This document shows positions 46,153-55,632 of a stretch of 64,000 nt of DNA, piece by piece. Source of the stretch: Alcaligenaceae bacterium (GTDB lineage Bacteria; Pseudomonadota; Gammaproteobacteria; Burkholderiales; Burkholderiaceae_B); the NCBI GenBank assembly GCA_013416395.1, contig JACCEP010000007.1, positions 143,577-207,576 of the forward strand, in the 5' to 3' direction. The notes beneath the pieces are model-generated. The model searched no databases and was not told where the DNA came from. It saw nothing but the letters and a program-made list of their open reading frames with translations. How positions within the stretch are numbered: the first letter of the stretch is position 1; every line of letters begins with the position of its first letter. Both the position numbers and the translations under genes were made by a program.

Positions 46153-48084
46153 ATGAAACAAACAACGCTTCCAATAAACAGCTTAAAAACGCTTGTTTTA
46201 TGGCTACTGCTGTACGTGCTGGCCTGTGGCATAAGCCACGCGCAGATGCCCTTCCCTACTTCAACTGAAAGCGACTGGCGCCTGGAAGACAGCCCAAGCG
46301 CGCTGGCACCAAGAACGCCACGCGGTATGCGAACGCCCGTTTTGATCATGGGCCAGAACCGCGAGGTTGCGTCAGACGCCGTGGTGATTTTGGTGGATGC
46401 CCCTTACAACGCGGTAAGCCCGCTTGTTGCGCAAGCGTGGAAGCAGCAAGGCCATCAGGTAGAAGATGCCGCCTTGGCACTGGCTGATTTACCCGAGGTA
46501 TGGCGACAAATGATGCTTGCCGCACAACCCAACTTGCGTACAGCCCTCATCACAAATGTTTACCGCCCCGAACTTGCACAAGCCGTGAAGGACGGTGCCC
46601 TCACTGACAACGAGCGCGTGAGGCGCCTGCAGCTTCTGGACGCCAGTACGCAGGCGTCATCAGACATTTTGCGCAAAACCAGTGAGTTTCAAAAACAAAC
46701 GCAGCGCATGCGCTACCAGCGGGAACAGCAATTCGGCAAACACCATCGTACTGATGACTATGATATTTTGAACGTCGAGCCTGTGCTGGGTCGCCCCGCC
46801 ACGGCCATCACCATTCAACGACGACACAGTCTTCGCAACCCGCCAAGCTGGGCGCTCGCCGACACGCCTCAATTTCAGACCCAGCTCTTGGTGCCAGCCG
46901 CTGAGTTCCAGGCCGCCCTAAATGCGATCACACAGGCGTTGCCCAATGCAGCAATTCGTCTGGCCGAATCGCCAGAGGTATGGATACCGACCGTGTCTAT
47001 GCCCAACACCTTGCCAGCCCCGCAATGGCGTATTCCTGCCAAAGATGGGCAACAAATCAAACCCACTATTCGCACTTTTCGAACCACTGACGGCATCGAA
47101 TTGCGAGCGGTACGCCCCCAGGCTGACGGCAGCTTAATCATAGGCGTGGAGAGACTGGTTTCAAATGATACGGTGGCACTATCGATTGCCGAGCTGTGGC
47201 GACTGATGCCAGACGCAACCGAGCCGCAAGTGCTGTGGCAAGGCATGTCGGGCGCCGACAAACTGATAGCCAGCCTGGACGGCAAACAGCTGTGGTTTAC
47301 CGGCCAGGAGCTTGATGGCCAGCACGACAGCCTGTTTCACTACACACAAGAAGAAGGGTTGGTAAGGATTAACTTTCCACCTGGAAAGCGTCCGCGACTG
47401 GACACTGCCCAATGGTGGATAGATAAGCAAGGGCCCATCATGGCTTCATACTCGGTGGGCACATTGCAGCGACTGGGCAATTTAAGCTTATCTTCACCAC
47501 AACCGGTTCCACGTGTGCAGTGGTTTTTCAATGATTTGCGTTTACTCCCCGGCGGCACACACCCCTGGGTTGATGACGACCAGGGCGTGGCTGAACTAAA
47601 CCCACAAACCGGACGGGTTCTGCGCTCGATTGCAGTGCCACCACGCGTGCAGGCACCTCCAGGGTTACCTCACTTTCCGTACTTGGACCCACGTGCTGCC
47701 AGAACATATGCACCCGGCGTAGCGTCAGCCAAGGGCAAGTGGCTGGCGACGGCATTCAGGTTGGACGACCAAAGTTCGGGTCATAGCGCAGGCGTGCATG
47801 TATTCGATACTGACAAGGCCACATTGCTTTATTCTGCCGTATTGCCAGACGCCGATCAGGTTCGGTTGGTGGCTGCCTCTCCTGACGGCCGCTGGCTCGC
47901 GGTTCACAGCTACGGCCGCAATCTGGTGCTCTGGGATGTACGTGCCGGCACCAACCCACTGCACCTGCTTGTACCCCACGTCACGCTGTCCGATCTCACG
48001 TTTTCGCTCGAGAGCAATCGCCTGATTGGAGTGGGCAATGAGCATGTTCTGACCTGGCTTTTAAACGGAAGTGAAACACGATGA
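46153..48084 (+). CDS. Exported protein with a C-terminal beta-propeller-like region, function unknown
   Basis: The 643-residue protein starts with a signal peptide (hydrophobic core LVLWLLLYVLACGI, cut near SHAQ). The N-terminal third is mixed alpha/beta with a charged helical part (about 155-195). The last 350 residues contain repeated WD40/YncE-like strands, best seen in ASPDGRWLAVHSYGRNLVLWD (about 576-596) and VASAKGKWLATAFRLDD. No catalytic motif is recognised. It is probably periplasmic or anchored. The gene is 49 bases downstream of the preceding unknown gene. Confidence 0.65.
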   Translation: MKQTTLPINSLKTLVLWLLLYVLACGISHAQMPFPTSTESDWRLEDSPSALAPRTPRGMRTPVLIMGQNREVASDAVVILVDAPYNAVSPLVAQAWKQQGHQVEDAALALADLPEVWRQMMLAAQPNLRTALITNVYRPELAQAVKDGALTDNERVRRLQLLDASTQASSDILRKTSEFQKQTQRMRYQREQQFGKHHRTDDYDILNVEPVLGRPATAITIQRRHSLRNPPSWALADTPQFQTQLLVPAAEFQAALNAITQALPNAAIRLAESPEVWIPTVSMPNTLPAPQWRIPAKDGQQIKPTIRTFRTTDGIELRAVRPQADGSLIIGVERLVSNDTVALSIAELWRLMPDATEPQVLWQGMSGADKLIASLDGKQLWFTGQELDGQHDSLFHYTQEEGLVRINFPPGKRPRLDTAQWWIDKQGPIMASYSVGTLQRLGNLSLSSPQPVPRVQWFFNDLRLLPGGTHPWVDDDQGVAELNPQTGRVLRSIAVPPRVQAPPGLPHFPYLDPRAARTYAPGVASAKGKWLATAFRLDDQSSGHSAGVHVFDTDKATLLYSAVLPDADQVRLVAASPDGRWLAVHSYGRNLVLWDVRAGTNPLHLLVPHVTLSDLTFSLESNRLIGVGNEHVLTWLLNGSETR

Positions 48085-48136
48085 AAAACGTAAAAAGCGC
48101 CATATGCAGCTATTTATAAAGTATCTTATTAAGCTC

Positions 48137-48142
48137 TATAAT
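48137..48142 (+). promoter_or_regulatory. -10 hexamer of the toxin-antitoxin operon
   Basis: TATAAT lies 24 bases before the antitoxin start, in an AT-rich stretch. A weak -35 (TTATAA, 48113-48118) is at about the right distance. The sequence around the antitoxin start (CATATATGGATACGATATATG) has partial dyad symmetry, typical of sites where Phd-type antitoxins repress their own promoter. Confidence 0.5.
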
Positions 48143-48165
48143 TAGCGCCTAAAAAGGAGTCATAT

Positions 48166-48417
48166 ATGGATACGATATATGCAGATTTTTCAGTAAGCAT
48201 GTCAGAATTCAAGAAAAACCCTGCCCAAGTTTTACGTACTGCTGGCGAAAAACCTGTGGCCGTGTTAAATCACAATCGACCTGCGTTCTACATGGTGACG
48301 CCTGCCCTCTTTGAGGCACTGGTAGACGAGCTCGCCGATCGTGGCCTCGAAAAGCTCGCAAGACAACGTCTGGCATTAAAAGACACCGCTATTGAGGTAG
48401 ACGTCGAATCAATCTGA
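48166..48417 (+). CDS. Type II antitoxin, Phd/YefM (StbD) family
   Basis: The 83-residue protein has the Phd/YefM N-terminal DNA-binding fold (SVSMSEFKKNPAQVLRTAGEKPVAVLNHNRPAFYMV) and a short C-terminal tail that would wrap the toxin. It neutralises the RelE-like toxin encoded 18 bases downstream and represses the operon. A strong ribosome site (AAGGAGT) precedes the ATG. Confidence 0.92.
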   Translation: MDTIYADFSVSMSEFKKNPAQVLRTAGEKPVAVLNHNRPAFYMVTPALFEALVDELADRGLEKLARQRLALKDTAIEVDVESI

Positions 48418-48435
48418 GCCTGCACAGTACCTAGT

Positions 48436-48735
48436 ATGTATCGCCTCAAGTTTATTCCTGCTGCACTCGACGAGTGGAAGGCGCTCGACGGAAGCATCAA
48501 AGAAACATTTCGCAAGCTACTCAAAAAACGACTAAAGCAACCGCATGTTCCGGGCGCTGAGCTACGAGGCCAGTTGTGCAATTGCTACAAAATCAAGTTG
48601 CGTAAACAAGGCTATCGATTGGTCTACAACGTAGAAGATGGCACACTGATAGTGCTGGTGCTTGCGATCGACAAGCGAGAAGACTTGGCAGCATACCGCT
48701 CGGCATTAACCCGATTGAACTCGTCCATAGGTTGA
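48436..48735 (+). CDS. Type II toxin, RelE/ParE superfamily (StbE-like)
   Basis: The 99-residue basic protein fits the RelE fold: YRLKFIPAALDEWKALDG at the start, then LRGQLCNCYKIKLRKQGYRLVYNVEDGTLIVLVLAIDKRED. RelE toxins cut mRNA in the ribosome; the usual basic residues and the Arg/Tyr-containing strand (KQGYRLVY) are present. It follows the antitoxin gene directly. The next gene (glyoxalase-like) begins 4 bases after its stop, so read-through transcription is likely. Confidence 0.92.
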   Translation: MYRLKFIPAALDEWKALDGSIKETFRKLLKKRLKQPHVPGAELRGQLCNCYKIKLRKQGYRLVYNVEDGTLIVLVLAIDKREDLAAYRSALTRLNSSIG

Positions 48736-48739
48736 TATA

Positions 48740-49507
48740 GTGAAAACATTGCACCCAAAAAGCGCCCCCGCTCCTTTCGATCACCTCGTCCTGATGATGC
48801 GCGACCAACTCATGGAGCGCGCACCGCACTTCGAGCAAGATGGGTATCGTCTGACAGAGCTTTCCGTCCATAACCTTGGGTCGATTAATCGCCTGATTCC
48901 GCTGGACACCACCTACATAGAATTACTTGGATGGCCTGCAGGAAAACCCCCAGCGCGCAAAGAAATTGCCGAGCAGCCCCTGGGCCTGGATGCACTGGTG
49001 TTCAAAACCGAGAATGCACAGGCGACATTTGAGCGCTTGCGCGATGAAGGCTTCGAGGTCAACCCCGTGTTGCGCCTGGAGCGCCCTTTGCTCTTCCAGG
49101 GCAAACAACATTTGGCGCAGTTTGATACGGTGCGTTTTTCGGCGCAGCCTGTTGCGGGTTTGCGCATGTATTTTTGTCAGCACCTAACCCCAGAATTTGT
49201 CTGGAATGAAGATGCTATACGCCATGACAATGGCGCAAAGTCTCTGGATCACATTGTTATTGAGGCGCCCGACGCCCAGGCGGTTGCAGCGCAGCTTGGC
49301 AAGGTCGCCAATGCCGAAGCCAAGGCCCAGGATGACGGCACCTATGTCATCACCTTGCGCAACATGCAGCTTGTTGTAAGGCCAGCCGTAGGGTTAACAG
49401 TGGCAAAGATCTCGCAGGCCTTTCTGCGCCACGCCGATGATGAACTACGACAGTTCAACACGCATGTCGGCGTGGAGAGCCCTCAACAAAACCTGCCCGC
49501 AGACTAG
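48740..49507 (+). CDS. VOC superfamily protein, glyoxalase-like domain
   Basis: The 255-residue protein resembles the glyoxalase-like (PF13468 type) VOC family: FDHLVLMMRDQL at the N-terminus, YIELLGWP near 58-65, and a second half with SLDHIVIEAPDAQAVAAQLGKV. These are cytoplasmic metal-dependent lyases, isomerases or dioxygenase relatives; the substrate is unknown. It starts with GTG at 48740, four bases after the toxin stop, preceded by a weak AGG. Whether it belongs to the toxin-antitoxin operon by function or only by position is unclear. Confidence 0.8.
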   Translation: MKTLHPKSAPAPFDHLVLMMRDQLMERAPHFEQDGYRLTELSVHNLGSINRLIPLDTTYIELLGWPAGKPPARKEIAEQPLGLDALVFKTENAQATFERLRDEGFEVNPVLRLERPLLFQGKQHLAQFDTVRFSAQPVAGLRMYFCQHLTPEFVWNEDAIRHDNGAKSLDHIVIEAPDAQAVAAQLGKVANAEAKAQDDGTYVITLRNMQLVVRPAVGLTVAKISQAFLRHADDELRQFNTHVGVESPQQNLPAD

Positions 49508-49614
49508 CCCATTTCGAATACAGCATCATAAGAATGCCTTACCTGGGTGGTCATGACGAACGCGTCTATATAAAATTTTCCGTCACAAAATAAGATGGAA
49601 TGCGTTCCGATAGA

Positions 49615-50321
49615 TTATTGCCGATTGCGTCTGAACGCGTCCATCAACCCCTGAAGCGTCTGCCCTTCTTGCAAGTCGCCTACTCTTAGCAGATCAGCTT
49701 CCAGCCAGTCGTAAAGCAGCTTGCCAGCCTTAATGTCTTCCATTCGCTGCAATTCAGCGTTGACTTTGCGTCGGGCAGAATCCAACACGGTGGCTACCTG
49801 GCACTTTGGTACTACAACTACACCATCATCATCGCCAACAACAAGATCACCCGGGGCAACGGTTACACCGCCCACGGACACTGGATAACCAATCTGACCC
49901 GATTGACTACGGGTCGGACCGTTAGGATTGGTGGCGCACGCATACACCGGCAAGGCATTTTTTCGCAAGACATCTACGTCACGCACAGCACCATCGACAA
50001 CTATTCCCACAACGCCGACAGCCTGAGCATGCGCGCTCATAAGCTCTCCTATCAAGGCACTGCTCGTACAACCTTGCCGTCGATGATGAGAACATCTCCT
50101 GGGCCCGCCAGCATTAGGGCGGCGTGAATTAACAGATTGTCCCCGGGCCGAACCTCAACCGTGAAAGCGACTCCACAGAAACGCTTTCCCGGCGTCAAGG
50201 AAGCAATACGTCCGTCCAACGCGCCGCGCCGCCCACACACATCAGCCAAGATGGAGGCAGGCAAATCAACACAAGCGGCCAACATCTCGGGCGCAACTCG
50301 TTGGTAATCACTATTGATCAT
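49615..50321 (-). pseudogene. ligK: Frameshifted RraA/LigK-type 4-carboxy-4-hydroxy-2-oxoadipate aldolase
   Basis: Two adjacent frames together make one protein of the RraA/HMG-CHA aldolase family of about 235 residues. The first (50321 to 50052) begins at an ATG overlapping the ligJ stop and reads normally to GDVLIIDGK, then runs into a stop. The second (up to 49615) continues as LIGELMSAHAQAVGVVGIVVDGAVRD. Reading the second frame back across the break gives GCTSSALIGELM, the usual continuation of DGKG in this family. One base, a G in a GG run that should be GGG, is missing near 50072-50073. Unless this is a sequencing error, or the TTG overlapping the stop restarts translation, the gene is broken. 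Confidence 0.85.
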
Positions 50322-51355
50322 GAAAATTTTCCACCTGTTTGAGACTGCAACTGTTTGGCAAGCCGACTAAACACCCGCAATGCATTACCACCCATCACTT
50401 GCGCGCGCGCATCGCTGGGCAACCAGTCCACAGCATCGATATATCTCTTTGTATCGTCGTAATTAAAGCCTGTTTGCGGGTCTATGCCCTTTACTGCCCC
50501 GATGATTTCGGACGCAAACAATATATTCTCATGAGGTATTACCTGAAGCAGCAACTCGATGCCAGGTTGGTGATAAACACAGGTATCAAAGAACACATTG
50601 CGCAACATCGTCGTAAGCGGAGGCCTACCCAAGTTCTGAGCCAGACCGCGGTACCTTCCCCAGTGATATGGAACGGCCCCACCCCCATGAGGAATGATGA
50701 ACCTCAACGTGGGAAAGTCGCGAAAAAGGTCCGATTCGATAAATTGCATAAACGCCGTCGTATCCCCATTAATATAATGAGCACCAGTGAAATGAAAGTT
50801 CGGATTGCAAGAACAGCTCGTGTGCACCATTGCCGGAACGTCCAACTCCGCCATTTTTTCATACAAGGGATACCAGTGACGATGCGTCAGCGGCGGGTCC
50901 TTCCAATAACCGTCGGTAGGGTCCGGGTTAAGATTGCAACCGACGAAACCAAGCTCCTCCACGCACCGCACGAGCTCAGGTATACAGTTGGCCGGGCTTA
51001 CCCCAGGTGACTGAGGTAACTGGCACACTCCAACGAGCTGATCTGGGTATAGGCTGACCGCCCGGTATATAAGATCGTTGCACTGGCGCGTCCATGATTC
51101 GCTTACTGGCACGTTTCCAACATGATGCGCCATACCGCCAGCGCGAGGAGAGAAAAGCGTCAGATCAATACCACGCTCCTTTTGTATACGTAGCTGATTA
51201 CTTTCCAGCGACTCCCTGATTTCATCGTCGCTGACCACCACGCCTGGATTGGGCAGCTTCGCTTGAGGATCTTTGTCCATGGAAATCTGCCAGTCTCGAA
51301 ATTGAGCAAGACCTTTTGGCGCCGTCGTATAGTGTCCGTGACAATCAATAATCAT
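50318..51355 (-). CDS. ligJ: Amidohydrolase-family 4-oxalomesaconate hydratase (LigJ-like)
   Basis: The 345-residue protein belongs to the amidohydrolase superfamily and starts with the metal motif MIIDCHGHY (His6, His8). Other expected sites are GMAHHVGN near 75-82, VHTSC near 177 and IPHGGGAVPYHWGR near 217-230. These match LigJ, which hydrates 4-oxalomesaconate in the protocatechuate 4,5-cleavage and gallate pathways. The product is the substrate of LigK, encoded by the next (frameshifted) gene, whose start overlaps this stop. The ring-cleavage genes are not in the window, so the pathway assignment depends on these two homologies. Confidence 0.85.
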   Translation of the reverse strand: MIIDCHGHYTTAPKGLAQFRDWQISMDKDPQAKLPNPGVVVSDDEIRESLESNQLRIQKERGIDLTLFSPRAGGMAHHVGNVPVSESWTRQCNDLIYRAVSLYPDQLVGVCQLPQSPGVSPANCIPELVRCVEELGFVGCNLNPDPTDGYWKDPPLTHRHWYPLYEKMAELDVPAMVHTSCSCNPNFHFTGAHYINGDTTAFMQFIESDLFRDFPTLRFIIPHGGGAVPYHWGRYRGLAQNLGRPPLTTMLRNVFFDTCVYHQPGIELLLQVIPHENILFASEIIGAVKGIDPQTGFNYDDTKRYIDAVDWLPSDARAQVMGGNALRVFSRLAKQLQSQTGGKFS

Positions 51356-51426
51356 TCCAATCCCGCTCTACCAAATTATTCCCTGGGCTTCGACATTGCA
51401 ATCCGCCCACATTGCGGCATATCAAA

Positions 51427-52410
51427 TCAGTTGGCACCAATCCCTGCCTTTTGCACGACGTCGGCCCACTTCTTCACCTGCTTCAGGTAATATTTTCGAT
51501 AGTCATCCACAGGGCCTCCACCGATCTTGATCGCCATCTGCTCGAGCTTTTGCTGCACTTTCGGGTCTTGCAGCGCATTGTTGATATAGCCATTCAACGT
51601 GTGGATAACATCTGCAGGGGTGGCTTCAGGTACAGCAAAACCCCACCAGACTTTAGCTTCGAGATCGGGATACCCCAGTTCTTTGGCCGTCGGCACCTCA
51701 GGAAGTTGAGGTATACGCTTGTCACTATCGACCATGAGCGCCCGCAGCTTGTGCGCCTCGACCTGCGGAACTGCTTCCAGGGGATTGAGAAACATAAAGG
51801 AAACCCTGCCCGTGACCAGATCGAGTTTGGCTGGCGACCCTCCCTTGTATGGTACGTGCAGCATGTCTGTTTTAGTGGTGAGCTTGAGTAATTCAGACGC
51901 TAAGTGAGGGGCGCTGCCGCTACCCGATGTCGCAAATGAAACAGACCCAGGTTTCGCCTTGGCGGCCTTGAGCAGATCGTCGAACGTTTTGAACGGCGAA
52001 TCATAGGCTACGACGAGTATCAGTGGCGCGTACCCCACGTATGCCACCTGGGCCAAATCCTTCACTTCGTTGAAAGATCGTTTGGGATAAATCGCGGGAT
52101 TTGTCGCAATACCGTTAGCACCAATAAGAACTGTATAGCCGTCGGCAGCGGCCCTGACTACCGCCTCAGTACCGATATTGCCATTGGCCCCAGCTCGGTT
52201 CTCCACGATAACCGTCTGTCCCGTCTGCGCCTTGATGCTTTCCGCGAAGATGCGTCCAAGCGTGTCAACTGCACCACCGGGTGGAAACGGAACCACTAGC
52301 GTGATGGGCCGGTCAGGGTAAGCAGCACTAGCAGGGATCGCAGCCCCCAAAAGCATCATTAAACCGCCTGTGGCGACCACCATCAGCACCCGAGAGAATA
52401 TTTTCCGCAT
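51427..52410 (-). CDS. Bug-family (TctC-like) tripartite tricarboxylate receptor
   Basis: The 327-residue periplasmic receptor has a signal peptide (cut near ASAAYP) and the Bug opening YPDRPITLVVPFPPGGAVDTLGR, with later blocks VIVENRAGANGNIG and KPGSVSFATSGSGSAPHLASELLK. Bug proteins bind carboxylates such as citrate, aromatic acids or amino acids. No TctA/TctB membrane genes are nearby, as is common for the many orphan Bug genes in Alcaligenaceae. It lies directly upstream of ligJ on the same strand, which suggests an aromatic or tricarboxylic ligand. Strong ribosome site AAGGAGA. Confidence 0.92.
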   Translation of the reverse strand: MRKIFSRVLMVVATGGLMMLLGAAIPASAAYPDRPITLVVPFPPGGAVDTLGRIFAESIKAQTGQTVIVENRAGANGNIGTEAVVRAAADGYTVLIGANGIATNPAIYPKRSFNEVKDLAQVAYVGYAPLILVVAYDSPFKTFDDLLKAAKAKPGSVSFATSGSGSAPHLASELLKLTTKTDMLHVPYKGGSPAKLDLVTGRVSFMFLNPLEAVPQVEAHKLRALMVDSDKRIPQLPEVPTAKELGYPDLEAKVWWGFAVPEATPADVIHTLNGYINNALQDPKVQQKLEQMAIKIGGGPVDDYRKYYLKQVKKWADVVQKAGIGAN

Positions 52411-52638
52411 TACGATGTCTCCTTATTTTTTTTAATGAATGGTGGGCATACCTATCTGGACGATCGCAGCAAGATGACGCCACCCAAAGAACGTGCATTG
52501 ATGATGCTAATGGCAGTTGCCTCCACAGAGAAGAGGCATTTCACACTAGCTGGTATGCCTAAAAGACATAGCTTTGATGAAGCATTGCGCAGCGATATCT
52601 GGCAACCAGCGCTCACTCTTGTTAGGGGTTAATGGAAT

Positions 52639-53538
52639 TTATCTGGACTGCTGCAGCAGGATTTGCTGCAGCAATTCGCTCGTCCGCAGTTGGAGCGCAG
52701 TGCTTGGACGCTCAGCGGAAGTGGCTAATGCCAGAGTGCTTATCATGGACGGTGCCGTGATGCGTCGCATCTGCAGATTTTCTTGAGCATCACTGATGAC
52801 GACAGCATGCCGTGTGACAATGGCGTACCCCTCGTTCTGAGACACCAATTTCACAATGGTTGCAACCGCATCAATTTCGAGTGCGACGTTGGGTTTGAGC
52901 TCCATATGAGCGAGGCAGGTTTCGACCATCATCCGCAACGGATGAGGCCGGCGAGGGATGATAAGCGGCAGTTGCGCCACCTTCCGCATTGAGATGGATG
53001 ACCCAATGGCTGGCATAGAACGCTTTTTGTAAGCCAATAACAAAAGATCATCTTTACGAAGAGGATGTATGTCTAAGCTTGGTGAGGGCACCGGATCGTG
53101 CAGCAGAGCGATATCAATGCGTCCAGAAACGAGCCATTCGTACAAATGAATGGTTAGGCCCTCTGTAACGCACAGGTCAGCCTTGGGATAACACCGCCTG
53201 AACTCCATGATAAATGGAACGCTCAAGCTGCGTGCGGTGGCATAGGGCAGCCCTATTGTCACTCGGCCCAACGGGCTGTCCCGAGCATCTTCAACATCAT
53301 GGCGAGCGTGTTCAAACTGCATTTGAATCGTGCGTCCATGCGCTAACAGGCGTTTACCCGCTTCGGTAAGACTAACACCTCTCCCGTTGCGATAGAACAA
53401 TGATTGCCTGAGCTCGACCTCCAACCGACGCACCTGACGGCTAAACGCAGGCTGCCCTATCCCAAGCACTACGGCCGCCTGCGTAAAACTACCCAACTCA
53501 GCCACATAAATGAAACATTCTAGTTGTCGCAAATCCAT
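52639..53538 (-). CDS. LysR family transcriptional regulator
   Basis: The 299-residue regulator has the LysR helix-turn-helix (MDLRQLECFIYVAELGSFTQAAVVLGIGQPAFSRQVRRLE broken into its usual helices at residues 1-60) and a ligand-binding domain resembling the Nac/CynR-like group. It is on the same strand as, and between, the TRAP transporter and the Bug-ligJ-ligK genes, with an 82-base gap upstream and 228 bases downstream. It probably controls one or both units. No ligand can be read from the sequence. Confidence 0.9.
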   Translation of the reverse strand: MDLRQLECFIYVAELGSFTQAAVVLGIGQPAFSRQVRRLEVELRQSLFYRNGRGVSLTEAGKRLLAHGRTIQMQFEHARHDVEDARDSPLGRVTIGLPYATARSLSVPFIMEFRRCYPKADLCVTEGLTIHLYEWLVSGRIDIALLHDPVPSPSLDIHPLRKDDLLLLAYKKRSMPAIGSSISMRKVAQLPLIIPRRPHPLRMMVETCLAHMELKPNVALEIDAVATIVKLVSQNEGYAIVTRHAVVISDAQENLQMRRITAPSMISTLALATSAERPSTALQLRTSELLQQILLQQSR

Positions 53539-53619
53539 TCTAGGTACCTTTTTAATTGTCGAGTACTCGGAACGAACAAGCTGGACTCAAGTTGACATCC
53601 AGAAGCAACAGCACCGCTG

Positions 53620-55611
53620 CTATTGCCCCAAAGAGAGTGAAATCTCTGGAATAAAGGTAACAAGCATCAACACCAACAGCATAGAAATAAGGAATGGCAA
53701 TGCCGCCGTGGCTATCCGCCCGATGCTGGTCTGAGCAATACCACTGGCCACGAACAGGTTAACGCCTACGGGTGGCGTAATAAAGCCTATCGCCAAGTTC
53801 ATTACCATGATCACACCGAAGTGGATGGGATCCACGCCCAGCTTGAGCGCCAATGGAAGCAGTATCGGCGTCAGAATCACGATGGCCGCCAGCGCTTCCA
53901 TGAAAATGCCTATCCACAACAGAAACACGTTGATCAGCAGCAAAATGATGATCTTGTTATCGGAAATATTGAGAATGGCGGCTGCGATGGTTTCCGGTAT
54001 CTGTTCTATAGTCATGATGTTCCCAAACATCGTGGCCATAGCCATGAGCACAATCACAATGGAAGAAGTCAGCGCCGAGTCTATGGTGCACTGGTACAGA
54101 TTCTTCCAGGACATCTCACGGTAAATCCACACACCCACCACGAGACCATACAGGGCTGCGACAGCAGCCGCTTCGGTGGGCGTCATAATGCCGCCGTAGA
54201 TACCGCCCAGAACAATAACCGGCACCAGCAATGCCCATTTTGCCTCCCAGCAAGCCTTTAGCAAAGTCACCACAGATCGCTTGCGCTTTATGCCATACCA
54301 GCCATTTTTTCGGGAGATAACGAAGGTCACGACCATGAGGGTCAGCCCCATGAGTACGCCCGGGACAATACCCGCCATAAAAAGCTTTCCGACCGAAACC
54401 TGACCGGCCACACCATAGATGACGAAAGGATTACTAGGCGGGATAATTACCCCTATGGCACCGGCTGCGGCCACCACGGCTGCCGCAAAGAACTTGTCAT
54501 AGCCGCGTGCCACCATGGCAGGAATGGTAATTGTTCCAATCGCCGCCACGGTCGCCGGGCCCGAGCCGCTTATCGCGGCAAAGAACATGCAGGTCATAAT
54601 GCTCGCCAGCGCCATTCCGCCAGGCAATGAGCCCACCAGTTCATCACCCACAGCCAGCAGACGCTTGGACAAGCCGCCCGCACCCATGAACACACCTGCA
54701 GCGATAAAGAACGGAATCGCCATAATGGGAAACGAGTCAATCGCGGTAAAAGCGATCTGCGCCAGGTAGGCAACAGGCAGCGTGCCCGCGCCAACTATGG
54801 CGGCCAGCGTTGCCAACCCCAGAGAAAAAGCAATGGGCACGCCAAGAACCAGGAACAGCGTAAAGTAGATAAACAGCAGCCCACTCGCGCTCCACTCATC
54901 GGAGATCAACACGGGAGCAAACGTGGCCAGCGCGGCGACTATGGCTATGCCCACGTCAAGCAAAGGCATTTGCCGCGCCTCATACCACATGTCCTGCAAG
55001 GTCCGCAGCCCCATCAAGCCGAACCCCAGTGGCAGGATCATATACGGGATGAAATATTTAATCTGCAAGGCCGGAGTGGTCTGTGGCATGACGATCTGCA
55101 TCGTTACATGCTCAGCACCCATGTATGCCAGAAGACCAACCAGTATCAAAGCGTAGGTACCGCTCATAACCCACACAATATGCTGGAACCGCGGGCTGAG
55201 CTTCTGGAACAGGACATCCACGCGTATGTTGCCGCGCGCCAGTATCGCCACGGGCACGGCAAGATAGGAAATCCAGATAAACAGATAGCGAGACAACTCT
55301 TCCGACCAGACAGCCCATCCTGAAATGCTTTGTACAAAAGCGGCCGTCTTCTCTAGATTGAGGAAGCTTCCCAGGAACATGGCCCAGGAAGGGTCGTCGA
55401 GCGTTCGGGAAATGCCACTGATGGAGTACCTGAACAATGTCTGATAGTTGATGATTAAAATCATCAACAACAGGCCCAGACAAAGCGCTGGCTTTTCCAG
55501 GTTATTCAGCCAGCCAGTGTGACGCTGGACGGGCATGGGTGTGTTGTCCAGGCCGTCTGGGGTGTTTGCCCCTGGGGTTAGCGTCGCACTGCCAGTGTTT
55601 ACTGAGGTCAT
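53620..55611 (-). CDS. Fused TRAP transporter membrane protein (DctQ-DctM)
   Basis: The 663-residue protein joins a DctQ-type small subunit (about residues 30-215, four helices, with SEELSRYLFIWISYLAVPVAILARGNIRVDV) to a DctM-type large subunit (about 225-660, with IPPSNPFVIYG and the paired ITPPVGVNLFVAS). Fusion of Q and M in one chain is known from SiaQM-type systems. It follows its DctP gene after 21 bases. The substrate is probably an organic acid, perhaps connected with the LigJ/LigK steps downstream, which is inference. Confidence 0.92.
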   Translation of the reverse strand: MTSVNTGSATLTPGANTPDGLDNTPMPVQRHTGWLNNLEKPALCLGLLLMILIINYQTLFRYSISGISRTLDDPSWAMFLGSFLNLEKTAAFVQSISGWAVWSEELSRYLFIWISYLAVPVAILARGNIRVDVLFQKLSPRFQHIVWVMSGTYALILVGLLAYMGAEHVTMQIVMPQTTPALQIKYFIPYMILPLGFGLMGLRTLQDMWYEARQMPLLDVGIAIVAALATFAPVLISDEWSASGLLFIYFTLFLVLGVPIAFSLGLATLAAIVGAGTLPVAYLAQIAFTAIDSFPIMAIPFFIAAGVFMGAGGLSKRLLAVGDELVGSLPGGMALASIMTCMFFAAISGSGPATVAAIGTITIPAMVARGYDKFFAAAVVAAAGAIGVIIPPSNPFVIYGVAGQVSVGKLFMAGIVPGVLMGLTLMVVTFVISRKNGWYGIKRKRSVVTLLKACWEAKWALLVPVIVLGGIYGGIMTPTEAAAVAALYGLVVGVWIYREMSWKNLYQCTIDSALTSSIVIVLMAMATMFGNIMTIEQIPETIAAAILNISDNKIIILLLINVFLLWIGIFMEALAAIVILTPILLPLALKLGVDPIHFGVIMVMNLAIGFITPPVGVNLFVASGIAQTSIGRIATAALPFLISMLLVLMLVTFIPEISLSLGQ

Positions 55612-55632
55612 TTCCCGATTCCAGTTGACGAG

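Noticed and set aside
52435..52632. A 65-codon gene between the Bug receptor and LysR genes
   Set aside because: No ribosome site, no recognisable family, and it lies in the leader region of the Bug gene on the opposite strand.
53620..55611. Assembly error joining separate dctQ and dctM genes
   Set aside because: Fused DctQM proteins are a known TRAP form, the junction is in frame with a normal linker, and both parts are complete.
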